Assembly: GCF_958295425.1 (NCBI RefSeq) | Contig: NW_026704019.1 | Location: forward strand, 476,001-540,000 | Source of the DNA: Solea solea | Taxonomy: Eukaryota; Chordata; Actinopteri; Pleuronectiformes; Soleidae | Reading direction: 5' to 3' | DNA length: 64,000 bases | Shown here: positions 45,231-57,487 of the stretch, in pieces | Layout of the letters: each line of letters starts with the position of its first letter | Position numbering within the stretch: the first letter of the stretch is position 1 | Translations under genes and position numbers: made by a program | Notes under the pieces: model-generated | What the model saw: only the letters and a program-made list of their open reading frames with translations | Told to the model about the DNA's origin: nothing | Database searches by the model: none

Positions 45231-46899
45231 ACAAAAAGAAGCCCAAAAATTGGTGAAAAGGGAAATCAAATTGGCCAAAATGCAGTACAAGGACAAGGTT
45301 CAGGATGAATTCAGGATGGGCAATTCTCGCTCCGCTTGGAGAGGAATTAAGTCCATGATGGGAATCCAGGACAAGAAGAAAAGAGTATCTAACAGTGACA
45401 AATCTGACTCCACCCTGGCAGAAGAATTAAATCAGTTTTATTTGAGATTTGATTCAATTGACTTCTCTGGAGAATTGTCTAAATTCAGGGAAGTTCCAGT
45501 AAGCAGTGGGATTCAGATAGATGAAATCAGTGTGTGGAGCAATTTTGGAAAGACTAACCCAAGGAAAAGTTATGGGCCAGATGGAATAAGTGGCCGACTA
45601 CTTAAATGCTGTGCCCCATTCTTAAGTGAAATCTTTACATACATTTTCCAGTGGTCCTTGTCATTAAATAAAGTTCCCACATTATGGAAAGAATCCACTA
45701 TTGTTCCCGTGGCAAAGGTACCATCACCTAAGACATTAAATGATTATCGTCCTGTGGCCCTCACCTCAGTGGTGATGAAGAGTTTTGAGCGTATAGTAAA
45801 AAAGAGCTTGCTTGCTATGACGCAGACCTTGATTGATCCCCTTCAATTCGCCTACCAACCCAGGAAAGGGGTGGAGGATGCTGTGGCGACACTATTGAAT
45901 TTAATTGTCAGGCACCTGGAAGGCAGGAAAACACACATACGTCTATGTTTTGCTGATTTTTCATCAGCCTTCAACTGTATGCAGCCTCTTGTCCTTGCTC
46001 ACAGGCTTTCAGAAATACCCAGTGTTGATTTGGGAACTATATGCTGGTTAGTTGATTTTCTGACAACTAGGCCTCAGAGAACTCGTGTTAATGAAACCCT
46101 GTCCGGGACTCTGTTGTGTTCCACAGGCTCGCCCCAGGGATGTGTCTTGTCACCTCTGCTGTTTATGTTGTACACTAATGATTGTAAGAGCACGTTTGAG
46201 TCTAGGCACATAATTAAATTTGCTGATGACTCCGTGATTGTCAGCCTCCTGCAGGACCATGAGGCGGGCCACGGACCGGTCCTGGACCATTTTGTTAGAT
46301 GGTGTGATGATTCTTATCTGCAACTTAATGTGTCAAAAACGAAAGACATGAAAATTGATTTCCGTAAGAATCCACCTGTCACAGCCCAAACCTTTGTTAA
46401 AGGCACAGCTGTGGACACAGTCAACCATTATAAGTATCTAGGCACCATCCTGGATGATAAACTGTCTTTTGAGAGCAACTCAGATGCCATCTGCAGGAAA
46501 GTAAATCAGAGGTTGTTTTATTTAAGGAAACTGAGGTCTTTTAACGTTGATAAGAAGTTTCTTAAATTGTTTTACTCATCTTTTATTGAGTCTATCTTAA
46601 CTTTTGCAATGATTTGTTGGTTTGGGAACCTCAGCATATCAAATAAGAATAAGATGAAGAATGTGGTCAAACTCTGCCAAAAAACAATTGGCATTAACTT
46701 GAATGACCTTGATAATGTTTATCAGGTCAGAGCCATTCAGAGGGCAAGGGCCATTCTGGCAAACCCTCTTCACCCTCTTCATGCAGAGTTTCGACTCCTC
46801 CCATCTAAGAGGAGGTACACATTCCCTTGTCAGGCCAAATCAAACAGATATTTAAAATCCTTTGTCCCGTCTGCCGTTAGATTCCTTAATACGCTGTAG
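45216..46899 (+). pseudogene. LINE-1x ORF, 3' fragment (reverse transcriptase part)
   Basis: Residues from about 431 to 989 of the LINE-1x polyprotein, frame open, with [18 protein letters not shown] and FADD intact. It has no proper start codon near its left end and is in a different frame from the nested LINE before it. One change seen: Val to Leu in TQTVIDPLQ. It is a remnant, not an independent gene. Confidence 0.9.
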
Positions 46900-47066
46900 G
46901 CAAACCTGTTGGGAAGGATGTACAGTACTGTTATCTGTGATGACTATATGTATTTATATGTATTTATTGTGTATGTGTGTGCTATGTGAGCTCTACTGTG
47001 TTGAACTTTTGCTGTAAACCAAATTGCCCTTCGGGGACATTAAAGATTTTCAAATCAAATCAAATC

Positions 47067-48218
47067 AATGCCTTTATGAATTATTACAAAAAACACACCC
47101 GAACGGCTGACCATTGACCCTTTCCGAAGGTTGCACAGGTCTGAAACTCTGCACCCGGGATAAGCCTAAATCCCTGATACACATACGGAAAAATTTGACT
47201 CCTGGCTCAATGCCTTTAGGAATTATTTCAAAAAACACACCCGAACGGCTGACCATTGACCTTTTCGAAGGTTGCACAAGCCTGAAACTCTGCACCCGGG
47301 ATAAGCCTAAATCCCTGATACACATACGGAAAAATCAGACTCCTGGCTCAATGCCTTTATGAATTATTACAAAAAACACACCCGAACGGCTGACCTTTGA
47401 CCTTTCCGAAGGTTGCACAGGTCTGAAACTCGGCAACCGGGATAAGCTTTAGTCCCTGATACACATACGGAGAAAACAGACTCCTGACTCAATGCCTTTA
47501 GGAATTATTACAAAAAACACACCCGAACGGCTGACCATTGACCTTTCCGAATGTTGCACAGGTCTGAAACTCTGCACCCGGGATAAGCCTAAATCCCTGA
47601 TACACATACGGAAAAATCAGACTCCTGGCTCAATGCCTTTAGGAATTATTACAAAAAACACACCCGAACGGCTGACCATTGACCTTTCCGAAGGTTGCAC
47701 AGGTCTGAAACTTGGCACCCTGGATCAGCCTTAGTCCCTGATACACACACGGAAAAATCAGACTCCTGGCTCAATGCCTTTAGGAATTATTACAAAAAAC
47801 ACACCCGAACGGCTGACCTTTGACCTTTCCAAAGGTTGCACAGGTCTGAAACTCGGCACCCTGGATTAGCCTTAGTCCCTGATACACATACGGAAAAATC
47901 AGACTCCTGGCTTAATGCCTTTAGGAATTATTACAAAAAACACACCCGAACGGCTGACCATTGACCTTTTCCGAAAGTTGCACAGGTCTGAAACTCGGCA
48001 ACCGGGATAAGCTTTAGTCCCTGATACACATACGGAAAAATCAGACTCCTGACTCAATGCCTTTAGGAATTATTACAAAAAACACACCACAGCGGCTGAC
48101 CTTTGACCTTTCCAAAGGTTGCACGGGTCTGAAACTCGGTACCCTGGATCAGCCAGGAGTCCCTGATACACATACGGAGAAATCAGCATCCGGGCTCATT
48201 GCCTTTAGTTATTATTGA
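47067..48218. repeat. SatB satellite, block 3, right of the LINE (about 8 monomers)
   Basis: Shorter than in blocks 1 and 2. After the first partial monomer it jumps to the monomer with CTTTTCGAAGG, which lies about 1.7 kb further right in block 1 (about 16655). An extra C near 47120 (GACCCTTTCC) breaks the frame there. It ends in the same degraded monomer before the 248-bp segment. Confidence 0.93.
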
Positions 48219-48466
48219 AGAAAAGACAGTTTCCCACCTTTCTTACGTTTGAATTTTACAGACTGTGTTTTTGGCAGTTTTTTTTGGCCAGGGGGAAAAA
48301 AGCCCAAAGTCCTGTGTCCAAAAACTGAAAATCAGGTCATGTCAGACTCTATACAGTCTTAGACTCTTTGGCCAGAGTGGAAGTTTTGGAGGAACTACAT
48401 TTCTACAGGTCGCAGGAGTGTGAATATTTCATATGTCGTTTGGGGTCCCAAGACGAGCGGAACGAC
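48219..48466. other. 248-bp non-satellite segment, copy 3
   Basis: Matches 17616-17863 at a constant offset of 30603 bp, including the terminal inverted repeat (GTCGTT at 48435, AACGAC ending at 48466) directly against satA. Confidence 0.85.
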
Positions 48467-51400
48467 GAGGGTACATTAGTATATCTTATAAGATGTTAAC
48501 TTTATTTGTGAGGTTTATGTTATGGGACAGTAGAAAATTGAAAAAAATCAGAAAATAGCCGTATACTTGCTGAATGTGCACAAAACAGACACAAATAGAA
48601 AAACACATCCAAACAGTGAAATCATTGCAAAATCAAACACTGAGGGTACAGAAGTATATCTTATAAGATGTTAACTTTATTTGTGAGGTTTATGTTATGG
48701 GACAGTAGAAAATTGAAAAAAATCAGAAAACAGCCGTATACTTGCTGAATGCGCACAAAAACAGACACAAATAGAAAAACACATCCAAACAGTGAAATCA
48801 TTGCAAAATCAAACACTGAGGGTACAGAAGTATATCTTATAAGATTTTAACTTTATTTGTGAGATTTATGTTATGCAACAGTAGAAAATTGAAAAAAATC
48901 AGAAAACAGCCATATACTTGCTGAATGTGCACAAAAACAGACACAAATAGAAAAACACATCCAAACAGTGAAATCATTGCAAAATCAAACACTGAAGGCA
49001 TATAACTATATCTTATAAGATGTTAACTTTATTTGTGAGGTTTATGTTATGCGACAGTAGAAAATTGAAAAAAATCAGAAAACAGCCGTATACTTGCTGA
49101 ATGTGCACAACAAAAGACACAAATAGAAAAACACATCCAAACAGTGAAATCATTGCAAAATCAAACCCTGAAGGCATATAACTATATCTTATAAGATTTT
49201 AACTTTTTTTGTGAGGTTTATGTTATGGGACAGTAGAAAATTGAAAAAAATCAGAAAACAGCCGTATACTTGCTGAATGTGCACAAAAACAGACACAAAT
49301 AGAAAAACACATCCAAACAGTGAAATCATTGCAAAATCAAACACTGAAGGCATATAACTATATCTTATAAGATTTTAACTTTATTTGTGAGGTTTATGTT
49401 ATGGGACAGTAGAAAATTGAAAAAAATCAGAAAACAGCCGTATACTTGCTGAATGTGCACAAAACAGACACAAATAGAAAAGCACATCCAAACAGTGAAA
49501 TCATTGCAAAATCAAACACTGAGGGTACAGAAGTATATCTTATAAGATGTTAACTTTATTTGTGAGGTTTATGTTATGCGACAGTAGAAAATTGAAAAAA
49601 ATCAGAAAACAGCCGTATACTTGCTGAATGTGCACAAAACAGACACAAATAGAAAAGCACATCCAAACAGTGAAATCATTGCAAAATCAAACACTGAAGG
49701 CATATAACTATATCTTATAAGATGTTAACTTTATTTGTGAGGTTTATGTTATGCGACAGTAGAAAATTGAAAAAAATCAGAAAACAGCCGTATACTTGCT
49801 GAATGTGCACAACAAAAGACACAAATAGAAAAACACATCCAAACAGTGAAATCATTGCAAAATCAAACACTGAAGGCATATAACTATATCTTATAAGATG
49901 TTAACTTTATTTGTGAGGTTTATGTTATGCGACAGTAGAAGATTGAAAAAAATCAGAAAACAGCCGTATACTTGCTGAATGTGCACAACAAAAGACACAA
50001 ATAGAAAAACACATCCAAACAGTGAAATCATTGCAAAATCAAACCCTGAAGGCATATAACTATATCTTATAAGATTTTAACTTTATTTGTGAGGTTTATG
50101 TTATGGGACAGTAGAAAATTGAAAAAAATCAGAAAACAGCCGTATACTTGCTGAATGTGCACAAAAACAGACACAAATAGAAAAACACATCCAAACAGTG
50201 AAATCATTGCAAAATCAAACACTGACGGCATATAACTATATCTTATAAGATCTTAACTTTATTTATCAGGTTTATGTTACGGGACAATAGAAAATTGAAA
50301 AAAATCAGAAAACAGCCGTATACTTGCTGAATGCGCACAAAAACAGACACAAATAGAAAAACACATCCAAACAGTGAAATCATTGCAAAATCAAACACTG
50401 AAGGCATATAACTACATCTTATAAGATGTGAACTTTATTTGTGAGGTTTATGTTATGGGACAGTAGAAAATTGAAAAAAATCAGAAAACAGCCGTATACT
50501 TGCTGAATGTGCACAAAACAGACACAAATAGAAAAACACATCCAAACAGTGAAATCATTGCAAAATCAAACACTGACGGCATATAACTATATCTTATAAG
50601 ATGTTAACTTCATTTGTGAGGTTTATGTTATGGGACAGTAGAAAATTGAAAAAAATCAGAAAACAGCCGTATACTTGCTGAATGTGCACAAAACAGACAC
50701 AAATAGAAAAGCACATCCAAACAGTGAAATCATTGCAAAATCAAACACTGAGGGTACAGAAGTATATCTTATAAGATGTTAACTTTATTTGTGAGGTTTA
50801 TGTTATGCGACAGTAGAAAATTGAAAAAAATCAGAAAACAGCCGTATACTTGCTGAATGTGCACAAAACAGACACAAATAGAAAAGCACATCCAAACAGT
50901 GAAATCATTGCAAAATCAAACACTGAAGGCATATAACTATATCTTATAAGATGTTAACTTTATTTGTGAGGTTTATGTTATGCGACAGTAGAAAATTGAA
51001 AAAAATCAGAAAACAGCTGTATACTTGCTGAATGTGCACAACAAAAGACACAAATAGAAAAACACATCCAAACAGTGAAATCATTGCAAAATCAAACACT
51101 GAAGGCATATAACTATATCTTATAAGATGTTAACTTTATTTGTGAGGTTTATGTTATGCGACAGTAGAAGATTGAAAAAAATCAGAAAACAGCCGTATAC
51201 TTGCTGAATGTGCACAACAAAAGACACAAATAGAAAAACACATCCAAACAGTGAAATCATTGCAAAATCAAACCCTGAAGGCATATAACTATATCTTATA
51301 AGATTTTAACTTTATTTGTGAGGTTTATGTTATGGGACAGTAGAAAATTGAAAAAAATCAGAAAACAGCCGTATACTTGCTGAATGTGCACAAAAACAGA

Positions 51401-52747
51401 CACAAATAGAAAAACACATCCAAACAGTGAAATCATTGCAAAATCAAACACTGACGGCATATAACTATATCTTATAAGATGTTAACTTTATTTATCAGGT
51501 TTATGTTACGGGACAATAGAAAATTGAAAAAAATCAGAAAACAGCCGTATACTTGCTGAATGCGCACAAAAACAGACACAAATAGAAAAACACATCCAAA
51601 CAGTGAAATCATTGCAAAATCAAACACTGAAGGCATATAACTACATCTTATAAGATGTGAACTTTATTTGTGAGGTTTATGTTATGGGACAGTAGAAAAT
51701 TGAAAAAAATCAGAAAACAGCCGTATACTTGCTGAATTAGCACAACAAAAGACACAAATAGAAAAACACATCCAAACAGTGAAATCATTGCAAAATCAAA
51801 CCCTGAAGGCATATAACTATATCTTATAAGATTTTAACTTTATTTGTGAGGTTTATGTTATGGGACAGTAGAAAATTGAAAAAAATCAGAAAACAGCCGT
51901 ATACTTGCTGAATGTGCACAAAACAGACACAAATAGAAAAACACATCCAAACAGTGAAATCATTGCAAAATCAAACACTGAGGGTACAGAAGTATATCTT
52001 ATAAGATGTTAACTTTATTTGTGAGGTTTATGTTATGCGACAGTAGAAAATTGAAAAAAATCAGAAAACAGCCGTATACTTGCTGAATGTGCACAAAACA
52101 GACACAAATAGAAAAGCACATCCAAACAGTGAAATCATTGCAAAATCAAACACTGAAGGCATATAACTATATCTTATAAGATGTTAACTTTATTTGTGAG
52201 GTTTATGTTATGCGACAGTAGAAAATTGAAAAAAATCAGAAAACAGCCGTATACTTGCTGAATGTGCACAACAAAAGACACAAATAGAAAAACACATCCA
52301 AACAGTGAAATCATTGCAAAATCAAACACTGAAGGCATATAACTATATCTTATAAGATTTTAACTTTATTTGTGAGGTTTATGTTATGGGACAGTAGAAA
52401 ATTGAAAAAAATCAGAAAACAGCCGTATACTTGCTGAATGTGCACAAAAACAGACACAAATAGAAAAACACATCCAAACAGTGAAATCATTGCAAAATCA
52501 AACACTGAAGGCATATAACTATATCTTATAAGATTTTAACTTTATTTGTGAGGTTTATGTTATGGGACAGTAGAAAATTGAAAAAAATCAGAAAACAGAC
52601 GTATACTTGCTGAATGTGCACAAAACAGACACAAATAGAAAAACACATCCAAACAGTGAAATCATTGCAAAATCAAACACTGACGGCATATAACTACATC
52701 TTATAAGATGTGAACTTTATTTGTGAGGTTTATGTTATGGGACAGTA

Positions 52748-54326
52748 GAAAATCGAAAGAAATCAGAAAACAGCCGTATACTTGCTGAATTAGCACAACA
52801 AAAGACACAAATAGAAAAACATCCAAACAGTGAAATCATTGCAAAATCAAACCCTGAAGGCATATAACTATATCTTATAAGATTTTAACTTTATTTGTGA
52901 GGTTTATGTTATGGGACAGTAGAAAATTGAAAAAAATCAGAAAACAGCCGTATACTCGCTGAATGTGCACAAAAACAGACACAAATAGAAAAACACATCC
53001 AAACAGTGAAATCATTGCAAAATCAAACACTGACGGCAGATAACTATATCTTATAAGATTTTAACTTTATTTATCAGGTTTATGTTACGGGACAATAGAA
53101 AATTGAAAAAAATCAGAAAACAGCCGTATACTTGCTGAATGCGCACAAAAACAGACACAAATAGAAAAACACATCCAAACAGTGAAATCATTGCACAATC
53201 AAACACTGAAGGCATATAACTACATCTTATAAGATGTGAACTTTATTTGTGAGGTTTATGTTATGGGACAGTAGAAAATTGAAAAAAATCAGAAAACAGC
53301 CGTATACTTGCTGAATTAGCACAACAAAAGACACAAATAGAAAAACACATCCAAACAGTGAAATCATTGCAAAATCAAACCCTGAAGGCATATAACTATA
53401 TCTTATAAGATTTTAACTTTATTTGTGAGGTTTATGTTATGGGACAGTAGAAAATTGAAAAAAATCAGAAAACAGCCGTATACTTGCTGAATGTGCACAA
53501 AACAGACACAAATAGAAAAACACATCCAAACAGTGAAATCATTGCAAAATCAAACACTGAGGGTACAGAAGTATATCTTATAAGATGTTAACTTTATTTG
53601 TGAGGTTTATGTTATGCGACAGTAGAAAATTGAAAAAAATCAGAAAACAGCCGTATACTTGCTGAATGTGCACAAAACAGACACAAATAGAAAAGCACAT
53701 CCAAACAGTGAAATCATTGCAAAATCAAACACTGAAGGCATATAACTATATCTTATAAGATGTTAACTTTATTTGTGAGGTTTATGTTATGCGACAGTAG
53801 AAAATTGAAAAAAATCAGAAAACAGCCGTATACTTGCTGAATGTGCACAACAAAAGACACAAATAGAAAAACACATCCAAACAGTGAAATCATTGCAAAA
53901 TCAAACACTGAAGGCATATAACTATATCTTATAAGATTTTAACTTTATTTGTGAGGTTTATGTTATGGGACAGTAGAAAATTGAAAAAAATCAGAAAACA
54001 GCCGTATACTTGCTGAATGTGCACAAAAACAGACACAAATAGAAAAACACATCCAAACAGTGAAATCATTGCAAAATCAAACACTGAAGGCATATAACTA
54101 TATCTTATAAGATTTTAACTTTATTTGTGAGGTTTATGTTATGGGACAGTAGAAAATTGAAAAAAATCAGAAAACAGACGTATACTTGCTGAATGTGCAC
54201 AAAACAGACACAAATAGAAAAACACATCCAAACAGTGAAATCATTGCAAAATCAAACACTGACGGCATATAACTACATCTTATAAGATGTGAACTTTATT
54301 TGTGAGGTTTATGTTATGGGACAGTA
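52748..54326. repeat. SatA HOR, 9-monomer unit (1579 bp)
   Basis: Defined by the private marker GAAAATCGAAAGAAATC at 52748, recurring at 54327. Companion markers repeat in order: AGAAAAACATCC (3 bp short), ACTCGCTGAATG, CTGACGGCAGATAAC and TTGCACAATC. The length is nine monomers less small deletions. Confidence 0.88.
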
Positions 54327-57300
54327 GAAAATCGAAAGAAATCAGAAAACAGCCGTATACTTGCTGAATTAGCACAACAAAAGACACAAATAGAAAAACA
54401 TCCAAACAGTGAAATCATTGCAAAATCAAACCCTGAAGGCATATAACTATATCTTATAAGATTTTAACTTTATTTGTGAGGTTTATGTTATGGGACAGTA
54501 GAAAATTGAAAAAAATCAGAAAACAGCCGTATACTCGCTGAATGTGCACAAAAACAGACACAAATAGAAAAACACATCCAAACAGTGAAATCATTGCAAA
54601 ATCAAACACTGACGGCAGATAACTATATCTTATAAGATTTTAACTTTATTTATCAGGTTTATGTTACGGGACAATAGAAAATTGAAAAAAATCAGAAAAC
54701 AGCCGTATACTTGCTGAATGCGCACAAAAACAGACACAAATAGAAAAACACATCCAAACAGTGAAATCATTGCACAATCAAACACTGAAGGCATATAACT
54801 ACATCTTATAAGATGTGAACTTTATTTGTGAGGTTTATGTTATGGGACAGTAGAAAATTGAAAAAAATCAGAAAACAGCCGTATACTTGCTGAATTAGCA
54901 CAACAAAAGACACAAATAGAAAAACACATCCAAACAGTGAAATCATTGCAAAATCAAACCCTGAAGGCATATAACTATATCTTATAAGATTTTAACTTTA
55001 TTTGTGAGGTTTATGTTATGGGACAGTAGAAAATTGAAAAAAATCAGAAAACAGCCGTATACTTGCTGAATGTGCACAAAACAGACACAAATAGAAAAAC
55101 ACATCCAAACAGTGAAATCATTGCAAAATCAAACACTGAGGGTACAGAAGTATATCTTATAAGATGTTAACTTTATTTGTGAGGTTTATGTTATGCGACA
55201 GTAGAAAATTGAAAAAAATCAGAAAACAGCCGTATACTTGCTGAATGTGCACAAAACAGACACAAATAGAAAAGCACATCCAAACAGTGAAATCATTGCA
55301 AAATCAAACACTGAAGGCATATAACTATATCTTATAAGATGTTAACTTTATTTGTGAGGTTTATGTTATGCGACAGTAGAAAATTGAAAAAAATCAGAAA
55401 ACAGCCGTATACTTGCTGAATGTGCACAACAAAAGACACAAATAGAAAAACACATCCAAACAGTGAAATCATTGCAAAATCAAACACTGAAGGCATATAA
55501 CTATATCTTATAAGATTTTAACTTTATTTGTGAGGTTTATGTTATGGGACAGTAGAAAATTGAAAAAAATCAGAAAACAGCCGTATACTTGCTGAATGTG
55601 CACAAAAACAGACACAAATAGAAAAACACATCCAAACAGTGAAATCATTGCAAAATCAAACACTGACGGCATATAACTATATCTTATAAGATGTTAACTT
55701 TATTTATCAGGTTTATGTTATGCGACAGTAGAAAATTGAAAAAAATCAGAAAACAGCCGTATACTTGCTGAATGCGCACAAAAACAGACACAAATAGAAA
55801 AACACATCCAAACAGTGAAATCATTGCAAAATCAAACACTGAAGGCATATAACTACATCTTATAAGATGTGAACTTTATTTGTGAGGTTTATGTTATGGG
55901 ACAGTAGAAAATTGAAAAAAATCAGAAAACAGCCGTATACTTGCTGAATTAGCACAACAAAAGACACAAATAGAAAAACACATCCAAACAGTGAAATCAT
56001 TGCAAAATCAAACCCTGAAGGCATATAACTATATCTTATAAGATTTTAACTTTATTTGTGAGGTTTATGTTATGGGACAGTAGAAAATTGAAAAAAATCA
56101 GAAAACAGCCGTATACTTGATGAATGTGCACAACAAAAGACACAAATAGAAAAACACATCCAAACAGTGAAATCATTGCAAAATCAAACACTGACGGCAT
56201 ATAACTATATCTTATAAGATGTTAACTTTATTTATCAGGTTTATGTTACGGGACAATAGAAAATTGAAAAAAATCAGAAAACAGCCGTATACTTGCTGAA
56301 TGCGCACAAAAACAGACACAAATAGAAAAACACATCCAAACAGTGAAATCATTGCAAAATCAAACACTGAAGGCATATAACTACATCTTATAAGATGTGA
56401 ACTTTATTTGTGAGGTTTATGTTATGGGACAGTAGAAAATTGAAAAAAATCAGAAAACAGCCGTATACTTGCTGAATTAGCACAACAAAAGACACAAATA
56501 GAAAAACACATCCAAACAGTGAAATCATTGCAAAATCAAACCCTGAAGGCATATAACTATATCTTATAAGATTTTAACTTTATTTGTGAGGTTTATGTTA
56601 TGGGACAGTAGAAAATTGAAAAAAATCAGAAAACAGCCGTATACTTGCTGAATGTGCACAAAACAGACACAAATAGAAAAACACATCCAAACAGTGAAAT
56701 CATTGCAAAATCAAACACTGAGGGTACAGAAGTATATCTTATAAGATGTTAACTTTATTTGTGAGGTTTATGTTATGCGACAGTAGAAAATTGAAAAAAA
56801 TCAGAAAACAGCCGTATACTTGCTGAATGTGCACAAAACAGACACAAATAGAAAAGCACATCCAAACAGTGAAATCATTGCAAAATCAAACACTGAAGGC
56901 ATATAACTATATCTTATAAGATGTTAACTTTATTTGTGAGGTTTATGTTATGCGACAGTAGAAAATTGAAAAAAATCAGAAAACAGCCGTATACTTGCTG
57001 AATGTGCACAACAAAAGACACAAATAGAAAAACACATCCAAACAGTGAAATCATTGCAAAATCAAACACTGAAGGCATATAACTATATCTTATAAGATTT
57101 TAACTTTATTTGTGAGGTTTATGTTATGGGACAGTAGAAAATTGAAAAAAATCAGAAAACAGCCGTATACTTGCTGAATGTGCACAAAAACAGACACAAA
57201 TAGAAAAACACATCCAAACAGTGAAATCATTGCAAAATCAAACACTGAAGGCATATAACTATATCTTATAAGATTTTAACTTTATTTGTGAGGTTTATGT

Positions 57301-57487
57301 TATGGGACAGTAGAAAATTGAAAAAAATCAGAAAACAGACGTATACTTGCTGAATGTGCACAAAACAGACACAAATAGAAAAACACATCCAAACAGTGAA
57401 ATCATTGCAAAATCAAACACTGACGGCATATAACTACATCTTATAAGATGTGAACTTTATTTGTGAGGTTTATGTTATGGGACAGTA
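54327..57487. repeat. SatA HOR, 18-monomer unit (3161 bp)
   Basis: From the marker at 54327 to the next at 57488. It contains the 9-mer-type order plus nine further monomers marked by TTTATCAGG with TATGCGACAG (about 55715) and CTTGATGAATG (56117). Both markers recur 3161 bp later (about 58876 and 59278), so the following copy reaches at least about 60080. Confidence 0.86.

Larger units (their letters stand above)
41247..47066 (+). mobile_element. LINE-1x copy 3, interrupted by a second LINE
   Basis: 5' part 41247-42293 and 3' part 45216-47066 of the same element as copies 1 and 2. The middle 376 bp (equivalent to 12687-13062 of copy 1) are missing and replaced by a 2922-bp different LINE. 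The removed piece contains the C-terminal endonuclease motif (SSDH) and the linker to the reverse transcriptase, so this copy is dead. The 3' UTR, hairpin and TCAAA tail are intact. Confidence 0.9.

Noticed and set aside
45250..46899. A separate 549-residue reverse transcriptase gene starting at 45250
   Set aside because: The first codon there is TTG, not ATG. The sequence is the 3' part of interrupted LINE-1x copy 3.
11640..47066. Three independent LINE insertions into a preferred satB site
   Set aside because: Identical flanks, identical imperfect target-site duplication and identical 5' ends point to one insertion followed by block duplication.
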